Shown: positions 15,286 through 17,637 of the stretch, in pieces
Numbering within the stretch: position 1 is the first letter of the stretch
How the letters are laid out: each line of letters starts with the position of its first letter
From: an uncultured Duganella sp.
GTDB taxonomy: Bacteria; Pseudomonadota; Gammaproteobacteria; Burkholderiales; Burkholderiaceae
DNA: 17,637 bases
Reading direction: 5' to 3'
NCBI GenBank assembly: GCA_946482335.1
Contig: CAMLRG010000113.1
Span: 1 to 17,637, forward strand
Program-made: the position numbers and the translations under genes
Notes under the pieces: generated by a model
The model's input: the letters and a program-made list of their open reading frames with translations, nothing else
What the model was told of the DNA's origin: nothing
Database searches by the model: none

Positions 15286-16501
15286 ACGCCGCCAGCGCCA
15301 GGTCGAAACCCAGGCGCATGCACGCCACCGCCAGCACCGCGCCTGCCAGCTGGGCAAGCCAGCCGGGCGCCATGACGGCGGCAAGCAGCATCACCACGCT
15401 GGCCGCATGCCAGGCAAACTGCACGCGCGGTACGCTCTCCGGCATCAACTGGCGCACGCCCGGCACGTCGCAGCCGGCGTGCTGGCCGTGGTACCACAGC
15501 AGGAATGGCACGATCTTGTACAGCATGCCGTTCACGGCGGACATGGCAAAGCCGCCAATGAACAGGATCCCCAGCACCAGCGCCTTGTCGCCACCGAACG
15601 GGCAGAGGAACACCACCACGCTGGCGATCAGCGAGCCGAGCGACAGGCACCAGTACCAGGTCGACACGTCCACCGCGCGCTTGCGGCGATACAGCAGCAC
15701 CAGCGTATAGCCCGCAAACAAGGCCAGGCAGGCCGCCACCAGGCCCGCCCCCGCCCATTGCCATGCAAAACCGGACAGGTAGCCGGCAGTCCACAACAGC
15801 AGGCCGCCCAGGCAGAGCGGCGGCAGCACGAAGGCCAGCGGACGCGGGAACAATTGGGTGGACTGGAACATCGGCACCACCTGGTAGACCACCGACACCA
15901 CCAGCACGCCGACCCAGCCCACCAGGGCCCAGGCCGCGTGCACATTGGTCCATTCCATCACGCGCAGGGGCAAGGCGCCGACCAGGAACGCGGCCAGCGC
16001 CACGCCGATGGCGACGGCGCAGGCCAGCGCCACCACAGCCTGGCGCATGCCGGCCACTACCGGCAGCGCCCCCGGCGCGGGGCGTTGCGACAGGGCGCGC
16101 CCCAGCACCGCCAGCAGCAGCAGGAAGCCCAGCCCCAGCAGCGCGCTGCCGGCACGCAGGCACCACGGCAAGCCGCACAGGAAGCCTCCGGCCAGCAGCA
16201 ATGCGCCGCCGGCCAGCGCGCCCCAGATCGCAGGCCCCAAGGAACGCGCCCAGCGCAGCTCGACGCCTGCCACCACCGGCACCATCTGCAGCAGCGAGCC
16301 GGCCATGGCCATGCCGAGAAATCCCAGCGTCAGCAAATGGGTCACGGCCAAGGTCGCCGGCGCCCAGCGCGTGGCCAGTGCTTCGCTACCCTGCCACACC
16401 AGCAGCAGGCCCGCCAGCGCGCCGAACCATGGTGCCAGCAGCAGGAAGCGCAGCGGCAACGCCAATCCCGGCGTATGCTCGAATGCCAGCTTGCGTTGCA
16501 T
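15248..16501 (-). CDS. Polytopic membrane protein of the NO cluster, NnrS-like
   Basis: About 417 residues and roughly 12 hydrophobic segments. The exact family is not certain. It resembles NnrS and haem-copper oxidase-like proteins in having histidines at helix starts: H55 in THLLTLGF, H188 in NVHAAWALVGW, and H338 and H341 in WYHGQH. A short motif recurs three times: QMVPVV (72-77), QVVPMF (207-212) and KIVPFL (329-334), hinting at an internal repeat and a possible metal or haem site. The ATG at 16501 overlaps the DUF2249 stop by one base (TGATG), which supports this start; a longer open frame to 16699 lies over that gene. It is the last gene of the norB-nsrR-DUF2249 series, so a role in NO handling or NO-reductase maturation is inferred from context. 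Confidence 0.72.
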   Translation of the reverse strand: MQRKLAFEHTPGLALPLRFLLLAPWFGALAGLLLVWQGSEALATRWAPATLAVTHLLTLGFLGMAMAGSLLQMVPVVAGVELRWARSLGPAIWGALAGGALLLAGGFLCGLPWCLRAGSALLGLGFLLLLAVLGRALSQRPAPGALPVVAGMRQAVVALACAVAIGVALAAFLVGALPLRVMEWTNVHAAWALVGWVGVLVVSVVYQVVPMFQSTQLFPRPLAFVLPPLCLGGLLLWTAGYLSGFAWQWAGAGLVAACLALFAGYTLVLLYRRKRAVDVSTWYWCLSLGSLIASVVVFLCPFGGDKALVLGILFIGGFAMSAVNGMLYKIVPFLLWYHGQHAGCDVPGVRQLMPESVPRVQFAWHAASVVMLLAAVMAPGWLAQLAGAVLAVACMRLGFDLALAAFSLRKPASGQNQ

Positions 16502-16728
16502 CACTCGGCTTGGCTGATCACGATTTCGTAGGTGTAGTCGTCGCGTGCCGAAGTGCGGTAGCAGTAGCCGTTCTTTTCGAGAATGCGGTACAGCGGCACC
16601 GGTTCGCGGTCGATCACCATGCGGATATGCTGGCCGGGTTGCAGCAGGTCGAGCGCTTCCAGAACGCGCTCCATCGGTTCGGGCGGCACCATGCCGCACA
16701 GTTCAAGCAGGATTTCAGGTGCACTCAT
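16501..16728 (-). CDS. DUF2249 domain protein
   Basis: A 75-residue soluble protein that is one DUF2249 domain from end to end: L-x-G-M-V-P-P-E-P-M near residues 9-18, LDLLQPGQHIRMVIDREPVP (24-43), then PLYRILEKNGY. The family is of unknown biochemical function and often sits beside denitrification, NO-stress or hemerythrin genes. It resembles the TusA/SirA fold but lacks its N-terminal cysteine motif; C11 and C54 are the only cysteines. The ATG at 16728 follows GAGGGA. It is ten bases after nsrR and its stop overlaps the start of the membrane protein, so all three are surely co-transcribed. Confidence 0.85.
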   Translation of the reverse strand: MSAPEILLELCGMVPPEPMERVLEALDLLQPGQHIRMVIDREPVPLYRILEKNGYCYRTSARDDYTYEIVISQAE

Positions 16729-16738
16729 GGTAAGTCCC

Positions 16739-17134
16739 TCAAAGTAGGTCCGCCAGGGTCTGGCGGTCGAGATGTCCGAGGTAAGCCTCGGTCGCGCGGT
16801 ACAAACCTTCCTGCAGGCGGCAGGCACCGCTCAGCTGGCAGGTGTTGCGCGTGACGTTGAAACATTCGACGATCGTGAAATCGGCTTCGGCCAGGCGCAC
16901 CACGCGTCCGACCGAAATCGAAGCCGGCGGCTGCGCCAGGCGCAATCCGCCGGATCGTCCGCGCCAAGTGGCCACCAGCCCGGCTCGGCCGAGCCGGTGC
17001 GCCACCTTGCGCAAGTGATGCTCGGAGATCGCATGGGCTTGCGCGACCTCCTGCACGGTCACCAGCCTGCCCTGCTGCCGGCCCAGGTACATGAGCAGGC
17101 GCAGCGCATAGTCGGTGTAGCCCGTGAGGCGCAT
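16739..17134 (-). CDS. nsrR: Rrf2-family nitric oxide-sensing repressor
   Basis: A 131-residue Rrf2 regulator. The winged helix is at 1-65 (MRLTGYTDYALRLLMYLG, then ISEHHLRKVAHRLGRAGLV). Three cysteines at C91, C99 and C105 fit NsrR, where they hold an iron-sulphur cluster that reacts with NO and releases the repressor. Cysteine spacing matches that of Streptomyces NsrR in position. Expected targets are genes for NO removal, probably including its own operon and perhaps nirK. The start lies three bases after the NO reductase stop, with GGAG in the end of that gene. IscR is excluded because its C-x5-C-x5-C arrangement and partner isc genes are absent. Confidence 0.9.
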   Translation of the reverse strand: MRLTGYTDYALRLLMYLGRQQGRLVTVQEVAQAHAISEHHLRKVAHRLGRAGLVATWRGRSGGLRLAQPPASISVGRVVRLAEADFTIVECFNVTRNTCQLSGACRLQEGLYRATEAYLGHLDRQTLADLL

Positions 17135-17137
17135 GGC

Positions 17138-17637
17138 TTAATTCTCCAGCACCACGCCTTCCGCCACGGTCTCCTCCTTCTTCGCCTTGCCAATCAGGCG
17201 CAGGGCGAACAAGGCCAGGAACACGCAGCCAAGCGCGAACACGATGTCGCCCGGCACGCGCAGCCAGACCGCGGTTTCCATGAAGCTGGAGTGCACCACT
17301 TCAGGCGAGCGGGCGAACCACATGCCTTTGGTGATCGCTGCCACAGCCTGGTAGATGCCGGCCGGGACCAGGGACATGAACACCATCATGGCCAAGCCGA
17401 TATTCATCGTCCAGAACATCGATGCCAGCAGCTTGTCCGACCACGCCAGGCGGTCCACCAGGCCGCGCAGGCAGAACAGCATCAGGCCGATACCCAGCAT
17501 GCCGTACACGCCAAACAATGCAGCGTGGCCGTGGGCTGCGGTCATGTTCAAGCCTTGCATGTAGTACAGCGCGATCGGGGTATTGATCGAGAAGCCCAGC
17601 AGGCCGGCGCCCACGGTATTCCAGAAGCCCACGGCGA
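17138..17637 (-). CDS. norB: Nitric oxide reductase large subunit, quinol type, C-terminal part
   Basis: Only the last 165 or so residues are in the window; the gene continues past the right edge. The sequence VGFWNTVGAGLLGFSINT and the HGH pair in MTAAHGHAALFGVYG are typical of the NO reductase catalytic subunit, the two histidines serving the active-site and low-spin haems. The segment YYMQGLN...GMLGIGLMLFCLRG fits the single-subunit quinol-dependent type (norZ/qNor) better than cytochrome c-dependent NorB, as far as memory of the families allows. Four hydrophobic helices are visible before a charged tail KAKKEETVAEGVVLEN. It reduces NO to nitrous oxide in the inner membrane and heads the operon with nsrR. 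Confidence 0.93.
   Translation of the reverse strand, partial: AVGFWNTVGAGLLGFSINTPIALYYMQGLNMTAAHGHAALFGVYGMLGIGLMLFCLRGLVDRLAWSDKLLASMFWTMNIGLAMMVFMSLVPAGIYQAVAAITKGMWFARSPEVVHSSFMETAVWLRVPGDIVFALGCVFLALFALRLIGKAKKEETVAEGVVLEN

Overview
The window looks like chromosomal DNA from a GC-rich betaproteobacterium, most likely an Oxalobacteraceae member (Massilia, Duganella or Janthinobacterium type). This rests on the gene order cysS / DNA glycosylase / accA / tilS / lysC / tRNA-Ser, opposed by ppiA-ppiB-lpxH, and on GC-biased codon use. The genus is an inference; no marker gene fixes it.

Left part (1-6839, nearly all minus strand): the first 22 codons of an unrecognised gene sit behind a strong LexA (SOS) box. 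A small DoxX-type membrane protein and tRNA-Ser(GCU) with a perfect terminator hairpin follow. Then comes a housekeeping block read leftwards: cysS, an AlkA-like glycosylase, accA, tilS and lysC. A REP-like palindromic element lies between accA and tilS. Facing right from a shared intergenic region are two cyclophilins (periplasmic ppiA, cytoplasmic ppiB) and lpxH, which appears to start at TTG one base after ppiB.

Middle (9006-12932): a compact beta-lactam sensing and resistance operon, blaI-blaR1-bla(OXA, class D), with its own promoter and a candidate operator. The BlaR1 sensor domain is a close paralogue of the adjacent OXA enzyme, but its SxxK lysine is replaced by Asn (STFN). The enzyme keeps STFK. 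An unrecognised exported protein overlaps the end of the bla gene tail to tail.

Right part (12933-17637): a nitrite/nitric oxide module. A two-part NirK (N-terminal cupredoxin fused to an AniA-like nitrite reductase) is driven by an FNR/DNR-type promoter that also carries a possible NsrR half-site. It is followed by a weak terminator and a DNR-type Crp/Fnr regulator. Converging from the right is an operon of a quinol-type NO reductase (C-terminus only), nsrR, a DUF2249 protein and a polytopic membrane protein with a three-times repeated VP motif. NirK makes NO from nitrite and the reductase removes it. DNR and NsrR probably sense NO, and the two small accessory genes are likely part of the NO response. 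No insertion sequence, CRISPR array or rRNA gene was seen.
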